This document shows, piece after piece, positions 7,731 to 16,864 of a stretch of DNA of 64,000 nt. The stretch's first letter is position 1. Every line of letters starts with the position of its first letter. This DNA comes from Cryomorpha sp963836915 (lineage in GTDB: Bacteria > Bacteroidota > Bacteroidia > Flavobacteriales_D > Cryomorphaceae): NCBI GenBank assembly GCA_963836915.1, contig CAWILH010000002.1:2604001-2668000 (forward strand). Reading direction: 5' to 3'. Under the pieces are notes generated by a model. The model had not been told where the DNA came from, made no database searches, and was given only the letters and a program-made list of their open reading frames with translations. Both the position numbers and the translations under genes were made by a program.

Positions 7731-8381
7731 ATGAAAACAGTATCGTTGAGCGGTTCTCCGAGAGAGAACGTAGGGAAAAAAGATGCTAGCCAGGTACGTG
7801 CGCTAGACCGCGTGCCATGCGTTATCTATGGTGGTAAAGATCAGAAACATTTTTCTATCGATCTTATCGAATTTCAAAAATATGTGTACACGCCAGACGT
7901 ATTTATGTTTGAACTGGACATGGACGGTCAGAAGGTGCAGGCCATATTGAAAGACCTTCAATTCCATCCAGTATCTGATCGTATAATCCACGCCGACTTC
8001 CTGGAAGTGATAGAAGGCAAGGAAGTGAAAATGCAGCTTCCGGTGCACATAGAAGGTAATTCTATCGGTGTGCGTAATGGGGGCCGCCTATCAAATAACT
8101 TTAGAAGAATCTCGGTACAGGGTCTTCCCAAAGACTTTCCCGAAGCAGTGGTAATGGATATCACCAAACTTCGTATCGGTATGTCATTGCGTATCAAAGA
8201 TGTGGTACTTCCGAATGTCACCATTCTACATAATCCAGAATCGGTGGTAGTAGGTGTAAGAACTGCACGTGGCGCCATGGATGAAGATGAAGAAGAAGGT
8301 GAAGAAGGAGAAGAAGGCGAAGAGGGTGCTGAAGGAGCAGCCGAAGGTGGAGATGACGCCGCAGCCAAGGCTGAAGAATAA
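7731..8381 (+). CDS. rplY: 50S ribosomal protein L25 (general stress protein Ctc type)
   Basis: 216 residues: an N-terminal 5S rRNA-binding L25 domain ('ALDRVPCVIYG', 'DLQFHPVSDRIIHADFLEV') and a C-terminal TL5/Ctc beta domain ('GVRNGGRLSNNFRRISVQGLP' region, then 'VVLPNVTILHNPESVVVGV'). This two-domain form is usual in Bacteroidota. The protein ends in a strongly acidic low-complexity tail of ~35 residues made of Glu, Asp, Gly and Ala, encoded by GAA-rich repeats and presumably disordered. It lies between prs and pth, which is the common gene order in the phylum. Confidence 0.93.
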   Translation: MKTVSLSGSPRENVGKKDASQVRALDRVPCVIYGGKDQKHFSIDLIEFQKYVYTPDVFMFELDMDGQKVQAILKDLQFHPVSDRIIHADFLEVIEGKEVKMQLPVHIEGNSIGVRNGGRLSNNFRRISVQGLPKDFPEAVVMDITKLRIGMSLRIKDVVLPNVTILHNPESVVVGVRTARGAMDEDEEEGEEGEEGEEGAEGAAEGGDDAAAKAEE

Positions 8382-8396
8382 ATTACTCAGAATTAA

Positions 8397-8960
8397 ATGA
8401 AATACCTGATTGCCGGATTGGGAAATGTGGGCGCAGAATATGCCGAAACACGACACAATATCGGTTTTAAAATAGTGGACGCCCTCGAGAGGGCGTCCAA
8501 TGTTTTGTTCAAGCCCGATCGCTATGGTGATGTGGCCTACGCCAAGCACCGCGGCCGTACCCTTGTATTGCTCAAGCCCAATACCTTTATGAACCTGAGC
8601 GGCAAGGCGGTAAATTACTGGATGCAGCAGGAGAAGATCGGTATTGATCGCCTTTTGGTAGTAACCGATGATCTGGCCCTGCCTTTCGGCAGGCAGCGGA
8701 TGCGGCTAAAGGGAAGCGATGGCGGCCATAACGGCTTGAAGAACATCAATTATGTGCTGAACAGGGTAGATTATGCCCGCCTAAGGATAGGTGTGGGAAG
8801 CGAGTTTCAAAAAGGCGGGCAGGTAGACTATGTGCTGGGCGACTGGAACGAAGAAGAACGCGCCAGCCTGGAAGACAGGATAGCCATAGCCGCAGAAACT
8901 GTGCAGGCATTCACCGCCATTGGCGGAAACCGTACCATGTCAGAATTTAATAACAAATAG
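8397..8960 (+). CDS. pth: Peptidyl-tRNA hydrolase
   Basis: 187 residues, normal family length. It frees tRNA from prematurely released peptidyl-tRNA in the cytoplasm. Visible motifs are 'LIAGLGNVGAEYAETRHNIGF' (split here by my reading as GLGN, then TRHNIG with the catalytic His), 'LLKPNTFMNLSGKAV', 'DDLALPFG' with the essential Asp, and 'GGHNGLKNI'. The start is 15 bases after rplY, so it probably shares the prs transcript. Confidence 0.95.
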   Translation: MKYLIAGLGNVGAEYAETRHNIGFKIVDALERASNVLFKPDRYGDVAYAKHRGRTLVLLKPNTFMNLSGKAVNYWMQQEKIGIDRLLVVTDDLALPFGRQRMRLKGSDGGHNGLKNINYVLNRVDYARLRIGVGSEFQKGGQVDYVLGDWNEEERASLEDRIAIAAETVQAFTAIGGNRTMSEFNNK

Positions 8961-8998
8961 TTAACCTTGGAAATGCAAAATTCGCAGCAGCGATACCT

Positions 8999-9006
8999 TA
9001 GTTTTG
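8999..9006 (+). promoter_or_regulatory. Possible -7 box before the large secreted protein
   Basis: TAGTTTTG fits TAnnTTTG and lies 19 bases before the ATG at 9026. No TTG is found at the expected distance upstream, so only half of the promoter pattern is present. Confidence 0.35.
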
Positions 9007-9025
9007 CACCCTAAAAATTAAAAAC

Positions 9026-11902
9026 ATGAAGAAAATTTACTTTGGAATTTTAACTGCCCTGATTATGATGGGCACTACCGCCCAGGCTCAGAGCGATCTG
9101 ATCCTTACCGGTGTATTTGACGGCCCATTGAGTGGCGGTACCCCAAAAGCTTTGGAGATATTCGTATTGAATGATATTGATGACCTGAGCGTTTATGGTT
9201 TGGCCAATGCTAATAATGGCGCAATGTCTAGCGGTATGCCAGGGTTTACTTTTGAAGCCTTGGAAGCCGATAGCGGCGACTATATCTATGTAACGGCCAA
9301 CGATACAGAATTTTCCGATTATTTCGGATTTGCTGCCGACTTTACAGGCGTGGGAGCACTTGGGGTAAACGGAGATGATGCCATCGAGCTTTACCAAAAC
9401 GGAGTAGTGGTAGACGTAATGGGCGTAGTAGGCACCGACGGTAGCGACCAGCCTTGGGAATACTTGGACGGGTGGATGTACCGTATGGATGGTACCTTGA
9501 CCAGCGCCACTTTCAATCTTGGCGACTGGAATTTCTCTGGTATTAATGTGAATGACGGGCAGACCTCCAATGCGACAGCCGTTAGCCCATTCCCCATTGG
9601 AACCTATTCGCCGGAAGGCAATGGCGGTGGAGATGAACCCGTTATAGCTACCATCCCCGAGATTCAGGAAACTGGCGATATGAGCGGTGATTCTCCGCTG
9701 GCAGGAGTAGCTGTGACCACGTATGGAGTGGTGACCGCTACCAATGGCAATGGATTCTGGATGCAAGATGGAATTGGAGCCTGGAGCGGGATATACGTGC
9801 GCGAGAGTGCTGCCAATGTGGTACTCGGAGATAGCGTTACCGTAACCGCTACTGTAGAAGAAAACTTTGGGTTGACCCGTCTTAATTCAGTAAGCGACAT
9901 CATCGTAAATTCTTTGGACAACGATCTTCCAGCTACGACCCTTCTCACTACCGGAACGGTAGGTGTAGAAGAGTACGAATCGGTATTGGTAGAGCTTCTT
10001 GCCACTACCGTGGTAAATGATAATATCGGGAATGGGGAGTACGTAATCAACGATGGATCAGGTGACTATGTGGTAGACGACGTAATCTACCAATTTTTTC
10101 CAGAGACCTTTAGCGGATATGATTATGTGGGGATAGCCTATTATAGTTTCAATGTATTTAAGCTTGCCCCACGTGACCAGGATGATATAACTCCAAATGC
10201 CAATTCTACCGTTTTGGGACTTTCACTTTCGGCCACAGAGCTGAGTCCTTCAGAAGCTGATGGAATGATCAGCGTAAGCGTTACGATCGCCAATCCTGCT
10301 ACCACCGAAACTACGGTAGAAGTAGCTGTGACAGGGGGTACTGCGGTAAATGGGACGCACTATACTTTTACGGATCCTACTACGCTTACTTTTCCGGCCA
10401 ACAGCACCGATGCGCAATCTTTCACCTTCGTACTTCTCGAAGATATGGATGTAAATGATGACCGCACCATCACCTTTAGCCTTACGAATGGCAGTAACGG
10501 AGCCGTATTTGGCGATAGCGAGCTGGAAGTGACCATCCTTGATAATGACGGCGTGGTAGTAATCACAGATATAGCCACCATAGCCGAAGTAGATGGAGAT
10601 GGTGTAGCGGTAAATTTCGGTGAAGAATTTACTGCGGCAGGCATCGTATACGGAGTTAATCTGCGACCTGCAGGGTTGCAGTTTACCATACGGGATCAGA
10701 CCGGCGGAATGGGCGTATTTAGTGGCGATCCCGTGAGTGACTATGTAGTTACCGAAGGCGATAGCATCCTTGTTACAGGGACTGTGGCCCAGTTTAACGG
10801 CCTTACACAACTCAATCCAGTATCGGTAGAATTGATTTCTCAGAACAATGCCATCGCTGAGCCAGAATTATCTACGGTGCTTTCTGAAGCAACAGAGTCT
10901 GATTTGGTTAAGATTGAATGTGTATTCATCGTAGATCCAAGTCAGTGGACGGGTTCTGGCTCAGGCTTCACGGTAGAAGTAAGCAATGGTGCCGACTCCT
11001 TTGATATTCGAATAGACAATGATGTTGATCTCTACGCTGCGCCGGTTCCCGAAGGGAGCTTCGACCTCGTTGGTATTGGTGGTCAGTTTGATGATGAATC
11101 TCCATTTCTACAGGGTTATCAGGTATTGCCACGAAGCGCTGCCGACATCATTCCCGCCGATTGTAATATCGTAGCTCCACCGGCCTATGACGATTGCCTG
11201 AATGCAACCAGCTTGGACGCTTTCTTTGGTTTTGAATTGAACGAGGCACAGGCCACTGGCACATACACCAATGCAGGAGCCACGGTAGGAGAATTTGATC
11301 CTGCATTTGGATATGATTGCTTCGCCGAAGATGCCTTGGCACTTCAGAACACCGTTTGGTTTTCATTCACCGGCGATGGCCTTGCGTACCACATTCAAAC
11401 GACCAATTGCGGTGGAAACCTTGAAAACTACATCACCGATGGAGATACGCAAATGGCGCTTTACAGCGGTGCTTGCGAGTTTGAAACGGCCATAGTTTGT
11501 GGAGAGTCAAGCATTGACTCTGACGCGCAGCCCTTAGAAGCGGGTATCGAGATCATAACCACCAGCGGGCAGACTTACCTGCTTATGATGGATGGATTTG
11601 CTGGTGCTCAAGGAGATTTTTGCCTAGACATTACGCAGATCGATCCTGAAGGACTCGCAGAGAACAATGCCTTCGACTTCGAAGTATTTCCAAATCCGGC
11701 CAGCACCATCATTAATATTCAAGCGCCAAAAGCGGTTGAATCGGCGACACTTACCAACCTTTTGGGACAGACTGTTCGCACCTTCAGCTTCAGTGCTTCT
11801 GAGCGCGTAGAGCTAGATGTTGATGACCTCGATGCAGGGATCTACCTTGTACGCCTGCGCAGTGGAAATGAATTTTCTACCGCCAAGCTTGTCGTAGAAT
11901 AA
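9026..11902 (+). CDS. Large multidomain secreted protein with T9SS type A sorting domain
   Basis: 958 residues. A signal peptide (residues 1-22, ending 'TTAQAQ') leads to a lamin-tail-like domain (~25-195, 'TGVFDGPLSGGTPKALEIFVLND', read here as separate strands; 'DAIELYQNG', 'DVMGVVGTDG'). An OB-fold-like nuclease-associated domain follows (~205-390, 'GVVTATNGNGFWMQDG'), then a Calx-beta-like domain (~395-510, 'TFTFVLLEDMDVNDDRTI' type), a second OB-like domain (~515-720) and a pre-peptidase-like domain beginning 'AYDDCLNATSL'. The end is a T9SS-A domain ('FEVFPNPAS', 'LLGQTVRTF', 'LDAGIYLVRL'). Lamin-tail plus OB domains often accompany extracellular nucleases, but I see no nuclease core. 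It probably works on the cell surface. Confidence 0.75.
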   Translation: MKKIYFGILTALIMMGTTAQAQSDLILTGVFDGPLSGGTPKALEIFVLNDIDDLSVYGLANANNGAMSSGMPGFTFEALEADSGDYIYVTANDTEFSDYFGFAADFTGVGALGVNGDDAIELYQNGVVVDVMGVVGTDGSDQPWEYLDGWMYRMDGTLTSATFNLGDWNFSGINVNDGQTSNATAVSPFPIGTYSPEGNGGGDEPVIATIPEIQETGDMSGDSPLAGVAVTTYGVVTATNGNGFWMQDGIGAWSGIYVRESAANVVLGDSVTVTATVEENFGLTRLNSVSDIIVNSLDNDLPATTLLTTGTVGVEEYESVLVELLATTVVNDNIGNGEYVINDGSGDYVVDDVIYQFFPETFSGYDYVGIAYYSFNVFKLAPRDQDDITPNANSTVLGLSLSATELSPSEADGMISVSVTIANPATTETTVEVAVTGGTAVNGTHYTFTDPTTLTFPANSTDAQSFTFVLLEDMDVNDDRTITFSLTNGSNGAVFGDSELEVTILDNDGVVVITDIATIAEVDGDGVAVNFGEEFTAAGIVYGVNLRPAGLQFTIRDQTGGMGVFSGDPVSDYVVTEGDSILVTGTVAQFNGLTQLNPVSVELISQNNAIAEPELSTVLSEATESDLVKIECVFIVDPSQWTGSGSGFTVEVSNGADSFDIRIDNDVDLYAAPVPEGSFDLVGIGGQFDDESPFLQGYQVLPRSAADIIPADCNIVAPPAYDDCLNATSLDAFFGFELNEAQATGTYTNAGATVGEFDPAFGYDCFAEDALALQNTVWFSFTGDGLAYHIQTTNCGGNLENYITDGDTQMALYSGACEFETAIVCGESSIDSDAQPLEAGIEIITTSGQTYLLMMDGFAGAQGDFCLDITQIDPEGLAENNAFDFEVFPNPASTIINIQAPKAVESATLTNLLGQTVRTFSFSASERVELDVDDLDAGIYLVRLRSGNEFSTAKLVVE

Positions 11903-11925
11903 GCTTCCGCAAATATTGAATTTGC

Positions 11926-11960
11926 AAAACCCATCCCGAGCATTCGGGGTGGGTTTTTTT
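11926..11960 (+). terminator. Intrinsic terminator of the secreted protein gene
   Basis: AACCCATCCCGA (11928-11939) pairs with TCGGGGTGGGTT (one G-U pair) across a 4-base loop, followed by a run of seven T. It lies about 25 bases after the stop at 11902. Confidence 0.85.
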
Positions 11961-12281
11961 GGTTTGGGGAAAAGCAATGCAGAATAAACAGAGAAGGTTT
12001 TTACATATTGCATTTAATGCTGTAGCACTTGTTGGAAGGTTAGAATGGGCTGAACAGCTTGTTTTTCAACGAAGGGCTTCCCGCATACTCGAAGACCAGA
12101 GCATTGGAACGAATATTGTCAACATTGACGTCAGAATACTTCCAGATGGCACCAATGGCATTTGACGACAGGAGCTGTTGAAAGTAGAAATTTTATTGCC
12201 GGAAGGCCAACCCCCAAAAACGATAGTATCATAGGAGATGCAAAGAGCTGGAAAAAGGACATGTAGAGCCTGCGAAATCAC
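11961..12281. other. Intergenic stretch, no recognisable gene
   Basis: About 320 bases between the terminator and mlaE. Short open frames exist on both strands but none resembles a known protein or has a convincing start. The mlaE promoter should be here, but I found no clear TAnnTTTG box. Confidence 0.4.
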
Positions 12282-13100
12282 ATGAGCGGAAGGCCTAAAA
12301 AAGATAAGCCGGCTGATGCGGGCTTTCTAAAGCTGAAGGACAGGAAATTTCTTGAACGATTTTTTCTGATGATTGCGCGTATCGCCAAATTCGTGAGCAA
12401 TGTCATTGTCAGCGCCTTCTCTAAGCCGTTTGAGTTTGCCGAAGTACGGAAACAGATCTTTCTTCTGGGCACCAATTCGGTGCTCATGATATGCTTTACA
12501 TCCCTGATCGTAGGTTTCGTGTTTACCAAGCAATCTATCGCTCCATTGGTCGATCTTGGGGGCGAATCTTTTGTGCCGGGGTTGGTGGCGATCGCCATCA
12601 TACGCTCGCTTGGTTCGCTACTGGTGGCGCTCATCGCCTCGGGGAAAATAGGCGCCAATATAGGTGCTGAACTCAGTGCCATGCGCGTGACCGAGCAGAT
12701 AGATGCCATGGAAGTGTCGGGTACCAAGCCATTTAGTTATCTAGTAGCTACACGGGTGATAGCCACGGCATTGGCCATGCCAGTCTTGGTAATGTACTCC
12801 GACCTGCTCTCCCTTTTGGGCGGTTTCATAGCCGTAAATATCTACAGCGAGACGAGCTTGAGCCTATTTTTTACGCAAGTATTGGAATCGCTGATGATGA
12901 AAGATGTAGTAATTCCCTTCATCAAACCGGTTTTTTTCGGGCTGGCCATCGGAATGGTGAGCAGCTATAATGGGTATTATTCAGAACGTGCTACCACAGG
13001 AGTGGGGAAAGCTGCCACAAGCTCGGTGGTCATTTCGATGGTTTTCATTTTTATTATCGATTTCTTGTTTCTACAAATCCTTACGCTCATAAGTGTATAG
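12282..13100 (+). CDS. mlaE: MlaE-type ABC transporter permease
   Basis: 272 residues, polytopic membrane protein of the MlaE/YrbE permease family. Typical parts are 'SVLMICFTSLIVGFVFTKQS', the conserved 'SGKIGANIGAELSAMRVTEQIDAMEV' region (quoted as SGKIGA and MRVTEQIDAM), and 'LATRVIATALAMP'. It forms the inner-membrane core of a phospholipid or lipid shuttle between the inner and outer membranes. mlaF follows after 2 bases and mlaD overlaps mlaF, so the three form one operon. The N-terminus starts with a Lys/Asp-rich stretch before the first hydrophobic segment. Confidence 0.9.
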   Translation: MSGRPKKDKPADAGFLKLKDRKFLERFFLMIARIAKFVSNVIVSAFSKPFEFAEVRKQIFLLGTNSVLMICFTSLIVGFVFTKQSIAPLVDLGGESFVPGLVAIAIIRSLGSLLVALIASGKIGANIGAELSAMRVTEQIDAMEVSGTKPFSYLVATRVIATALAMPVLVMYSDLLSLLGGFIAVNIYSETSLSLFFTQVLESLMMKDVVIPFIKPVFFGLAIGMVSSYNGYYSERATTGVGKAATSSVVISMVFIFIIDFLFLQILTLISV

Positions 13101-13102
13101 CC

Positions 13103-13891
13103 ATGCCTGAAAACAGAATACAGAATACCGCCCAATACGCTGTAGAAGTAAATAATCTCAGTAAGAGCTTTGGTGAGAAACTTACCCTTGACGATCTATC
13201 CATGCACTTGAAACCCAAAGAAAATCTCATCATCTTAGGTCAGTCGGGTACGGGAAAATCGGTTTTGATAAAATGCATCTCAGGCTTGATCCGACCCGAA
13301 GCAGGCGAAGTATTGATCTTCGGGAGCGATCTCGTAAAGATGAATAGCAAGGAGCTGAACGAAACGCGAATGAATATTGGTTTTTCATTTCAGGGCAGTG
13401 CGCTTTATGATTCGCTTTCGGTGGCTGAGAATCTTGAATTTCCGCTGCGGCGTAATCTGAAGATTACCGATAAAGGGGTATTGCAAGAGAAAGTCGAAAA
13501 AGCGCTGGAAGATGTGGGGCTCATCTCGGCATTGCACAAGATGCCATCGGAGCTTTCGGGCGGGATGCGCAAGCGTATAGGGATCGCCAGAACCTTAATC
13601 CTAGAGCCCGAGATCATGCTTTACGATGAACCTACAGCTGGGCTTGACCCATATACCTGTATGGAAATCAACGATCTTATCCTTGAAATACAGGACACCC
13701 ACCACACAAGTGGAATCATCATAACCCATGATATAAGCTGCGCTGAGCGCACGGGAAACAGGCTTAATTATTTGAAGCACGGTAAAGTATTGCAAGACGG
13801 TACTTTCGATGCTCTGAGAGCCGATCCAGTAGATGAAGATTTAAAGAAATTTTTTGAATATTATAATCAGAATACCAATGCTAGAGCTTGA
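13103..13891 (+). CDS. mlaF: MlaF-type ABC transporter ATP-binding protein
   Basis: 262 residues, cytoplasmic ATPase of the Mla-type lipid transporter. Motifs visible: Walker A 'GQSGTGKS', Q-loop region 'FSFQGSALYDSLSV', ABC signature 'LSGGMRKR', Walker B 'IMLYDEPTAGLD' and switch His in 'IIITHD'. The 'GSALYDSLSV' and 'LSGGMRKRI' wording is typical of MlaF rather than other ABC ATPases. Its end overlaps the mlaD start by 14 bases. Confidence 0.93.
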   Translation: MPENRIQNTAQYAVEVNNLSKSFGEKLTLDDLSMHLKPKENLIILGQSGTGKSVLIKCISGLIRPEAGEVLIFGSDLVKMNSKELNETRMNIGFSFQGSALYDSLSVAENLEFPLRRNLKITDKGVLQEKVEKALEDVGLISALHKMPSELSGGMRKRIGIARTLILEPEIMLYDEPTAGLDPYTCMEINDLILEIQDTHHTSGIIITHDISCAERTGNRLNYLKHGKVLQDGTFDALRADPVDEDLKKFFEYYNQNTNARA

Positions 13892-14843
13892 AAGAAAAAA
13901 GAATATAAAGTTGGCACTATTCGTAGTGCTCGGAGTCATTTTATTGATTTTGGGGCTTTTTTATGTCGGCAAGGACGATAGCTACTTCACACGGTCCATT
14001 CATTTGCACACCGATTTTAAAAATGCCGAAGGGCTCCGAAAAGGAAATAACGTATGGCTGTCGGGAGTGAAGATCGGCACGGTGACCGATGTGCGGGTGT
14101 CGAGCGATACATCGGTCACTGCAATAATGAAAATCAATCACCGTGAGATCGAATTTATCGATAGCGATGCTACGGTCTACATAAGTTCGGAAGGGATTAT
14201 TGGTAATAAATTGATCGTAGTCGTGCCAGGCTCGTCGGGAGTGACCATCGAAGACGGAGCTTATATAGCCAGCGCTTCCAATGCTGAATCGGGCGATATC
14301 ATGAGCACGATAAAAACAGCTGGTGAGCGCATCACGGCGCTCACAGATGATCTTGGAAAAACCATGAACAAGATCAATGAAGGACAAGGGCTAGTAGGCG
14401 AATTATTGAACGACACGGTGATGGCCATGCAGATGAAAAATACGATAGCCGAGCTCGAAAGAAGTGGCGCCAATGCCAATAGAATAACTGGTGATGTGCA
14501 GCAGATTTTGGCAAAAGCCAAAGCAAATAAGGATGGAGCGATAAGTACCTTGATCAACGATACCACCTTCGCCCGAAGCTATGAGCAAACGTTGGCCAAC
14601 CTAAAGGAAGCGGGCGATAACAGCGCCAAGATAAGCCGTGAGCTGGCTGAGATCGTGGCCAAAATAGACTCCGGCGATAATAGCGTGGGCGTATTATTAT
14701 CGGATACGGTTTTTGCCAATAATCTGCGCAGGACAGCCGCAAATAGCGCTGGAGCGGCCAAGGCCATCCAAGAAGATGCTGAAGCATTGCAGCAGAGCTG
14801 GTTACTACGTGGTTTCTTTAGGAAGCGTGATAAAGAAAAGTAA
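13878..14843 (+). CDS. mlaD: MlaD family (MCE domain) lipid-binding protein
   Basis: About 321 residues from the ATG at 13878, chosen over an in-frame ATG at 13854 because it gives a short charged N-terminus ('MLELERKKN') directly before the single membrane anchor ('LALFVVLGVILLILGLFYVG'). The MCE domain follows: 'FKNAEGLRKGNNVWLSGVKIG' pattern (G-L-x3-N-x-V-x-x-x-G-x-x-x-G). The C-terminal half is a long helical region with recurring 'LLNDTV/LINDTT/LLSDTV' units spaced about every 50-60 residues. Such proteins hold lipid in the periplasm between MlaFE and an outer-membrane partner. No periplasmic MlaC or lipoprotein gene is in this operon. Confidence 0.88.
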   Translation: MLELERKKNIKLALFVVLGVILLILGLFYVGKDDSYFTRSIHLHTDFKNAEGLRKGNNVWLSGVKIGTVTDVRVSSDTSVTAIMKINHREIEFIDSDATVYISSEGIIGNKLIVVVPGSSGVTIEDGAYIASASNAESGDIMSTIKTAGERITALTDDLGKTMNKINEGQGLVGELLNDTVMAMQMKNTIAELERSGANANRITGDVQQILAKAKANKDGAISTLINDTTFARSYEQTLANLKEAGDNSAKISRELAEIVAKIDSGDNSVGVLLSDTVFANNLRRTAANSAGAAKAIQEDAEALQQSWLLRGFFRKRDKEK

Positions 14844-15245
14844 ATCTAGCGGCGGGAGCGCAGGTAAGTTTGGGTACGCTGAGCGCATCGTTATCGATAT
14901 GCCTTGTTTTATGATCTATGCGGTTGAAGCCTTTTTTTGAAATAGACCGTTAGATGCAGCTACCTTAATGGAGTTGTCATTGTACAACACCCAATGAGAA
15001 TTTGGAGAAGCCAGAAAATAATTTAAAGGTTATACAGTATCGTGAACAGTGATCAAAATCAATACCAAGGCTGTTTGGCTTTATGCAATGCGTTGTTCTC
15101 AAGCAATTCGTTTTAAAGCTCCGTAAGTTGAAGAGCTATTTTTTGCTCTGACAATATGGCTTTAGCGATATTCGAAAATCATGTTCATTTCAGAACGGAA
15201 TATTCTGGTTTGAGAATTCATTCAACATTTGCCTTAGTTGATGTC
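14844..15245. other. Intergenic region between mlaD and the EEP gene
   Basis: About 400 bases between convergent genes. I see no convincing gene and no strong terminator; one weak hairpin (AGAGC / GCTCT around 15135-15158) is too short to count. Confidence 0.4.
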
Positions 15246-16301
15246 TCACAGAATCAATTCTGCGTACATCGGAAAATGGTCTGAGCCAATATTGGGTAAC
15301 CGTTCCAGTTGTCTCAAACGAAATTCTTTAGTGACCAAAATATGATCCAATGGCCACTTCATCATAAAGTTTTTTGCACTATAACTATTGTAAAACCCCC
15401 GTCCTACCCTTATATCGAACAAAATATTCTCAGTATGGGTCAAGTCGTCCACGCGAGACCAAACTACATCGTTCAAGTCGCCGGCGACTAGTACGGGTAG
15501 CCCTTGAGCCTTCACTTCCCTTCCTATCTTTTGCATCGCGGTCTCTTCTTGCCCGGCATTGTCTGGTAGATGTTTGTAGTGCGTGGGCGGTACAGGATGA
15601 AGGCAATACAGAGCTATTTCCTTTCCATTTACTAAGGTCAGCTCACACTCAAAAGAAGGCACGTTGTCATTGTTCAGATACATGATTCTTTTTTCTTTCA
15701 ATGGTAGCTTGCTATATAGAACCATTCCATACGCAAATTCATTGACCGCTTTATGGCTATATGGATATTCCGTGGCCAACCTAGTCAGCTCGTGATCCCA
15801 CCGTTCATTTACTTCCATTGCCAAAACCAGATCAGGGCTTCTATCATTGATGAGCTCCAATAATGGCTCTGCCCTGTCATTCGACATTTGCACATTTGTC
15901 AATAAAATACTCAATTGGCCATCATCGTTTTTCATGCTTTCTGCCCACGGCACAGCCACCTTAACCAGACTGGTATAATATATCAAGAATGTGAGATTTA
16001 TGACCACACCGCATGTCAAGGCTGCAGCAATCAGGGTGTGCTTCCATTTCCATTTTCTAACAGAGATTAGAATTAAAACAAGGCAAAAAATTGAACATAG
16101 GAATAATTGGATACGTGGAAAGTCGAGCATTTTCAGATATCTTATTTCCATATTCCTAAAAATGGAAAGTATGGAGCATAACGCCACTACACCGGCAGCT
16201 ATGTAAAAGATTACCCCTAAAATCTTTTTGAATTTTTGCACGCTATGATTTTTATAAAATGAGCTACTATTACGATTAATCAAGTCTGTTTGAACGGCCA
16301 T
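15246..16301 (-). CDS. Membrane-anchored endonuclease/exonuclease/phosphatase (EEP) family protein
   Basis: 351 residues. The N-terminal third has three hydrophobic segments (residues ~27-50, ~64-82, ~88-110), followed by an EEP domain facing outward. Motifs of the fold are present: 'LLTNVQMSN' (first metal-binding Asn), 'VLAMEVNE' (catalytic Glu), 'LYCLHPVPP' (His), 'VLVAGDLND' (catalytic Asp and Asn), 'WPLDHILVT' and 'GSDHFPMYAEL' (Asp-His pair). The family includes nucleases and phosphodiesterases; the substrate cannot be told from sequence. Similar three-helix plus EEP proteins are widespread and uncharacterised in Bacteroidota. The gene stands alone. Confidence 0.85.
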   Translation of the reverse strand: MAVQTDLINRNSSSFYKNHSVQKFKKILGVIFYIAAGVVALCSILSIFRNMEIRYLKMLDFPRIQLFLCSIFCLVLILISVRKWKWKHTLIAAALTCGVVINLTFLIYYTSLVKVAVPWAESMKNDDGQLSILLTNVQMSNDRAEPLLELINDRSPDLVLAMEVNERWDHELTRLATEYPYSHKAVNEFAYGMVLYSKLPLKEKRIMYLNNDNVPSFECELTLVNGKEIALYCLHPVPPTHYKHLPDNAGQEETAMQKIGREVKAQGLPVLVAGDLNDVVWSRVDDLTHTENILFDIRVGRGFYNSYSAKNFMMKWPLDHILVTKEFRLRQLERLPNIGSDHFPMYAELIL

Positions 16302-16472
16302 AAGATATAAATAAAAGCTTACGGTGCTGCCGCAGTTCAGCCAGTAATATTTCGTTTTGAATTTGTTCTAGAAGAAGGTTTACTTGATATTTTCAAATGA
16401 AATACGCGCATAGTATTTCGCAATTCTAGATAACGATTTTTGATCGGATGGGTAGACTGTAAATAGAGTCCG

Positions 16473-16608
16473 TCAGTACAGTCGGGTGGCTGGATGAAAG
16501 AGTTCGATAGCAACGCGCGCGCAGTTCTAAATATCAAGGAGTCCCGCTCGAGCGGGACGACTGTTTTTAGAACAAGTGCAAGGCAGATAGCGGACGCTAT
16601 GGACAGAC
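16473..16608 (+). repeat. 136 bp dispersed palindromic repeat, copy A
   Basis: This sequence recurs in inverted orientation at 60315-60450 with the same length and ~10% differences. Its centre is a perfect 18 bp palindrome GTCCCGCTCGAGCGGGAC (16541-16558). GTTCTAAA (16524-16531) and TTTAGAAC (16566-16573) form an outer stem around it. No coding potential is conserved. It resembles a MITE or REP-like element, with no transposase of its own here. Confidence 0.8.
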
Positions 16609-16774
16609 ACTAACCAATCACCAAGAACCATTCACCGGTATAGGGATTCTTCACTCCGTTCTGAATGACAAGGCGACCTGCGTTCTGGCAGCGCATTAAC
16701 TAGAGTCTGCTAATGGCGTAGGGGGTCTGGTTTCGAATGTTCGACATCCCACACGTGTGCCCTGCGGTGGCAAG

Positions 16775-16864
16775 GCGCAGTTCTAAATATCAAAGAGTCC
16801 CGCTCGAGCGGGACGACTGTTTTTAGAACAAGTGCCAGGCAGATAGCGGACTTTATGGACAGAC
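16775..16864 (+). repeat. 136 bp dispersed repeat, partial copy B
   Basis: About 90 bases matching the right-hand part of copy A, from GCGCAGTTCTAAA through the 18 bp palindrome to GGACAGAC. The left ~45 bases of the repeat are missing. It has the same orientation as copy A, 166 bases away from its end. Confidence 0.8.

Noticed and set aside
7958..8368. 136-residue Ser/Pro-rich minus-strand frame
   Set aside because: It is the antisense of the acidic tail of L25; composition comes from GAA-rich codons on the other strand.
12066..12281. 71-residue minus-strand frame before mlaE
   Set aside because: No recognisable domain or convincing start; low-information sequence in a spacer.
14713..14940. 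75-residue frame at the end of mlaD
   Set aside because: It overlaps the mlaD coding region in another frame and has no features of its own.
16720..16770. tRNA-like string (GGTTTCGAATG)
   Set aside because: No acceptor or anticodon arms can be formed around it.
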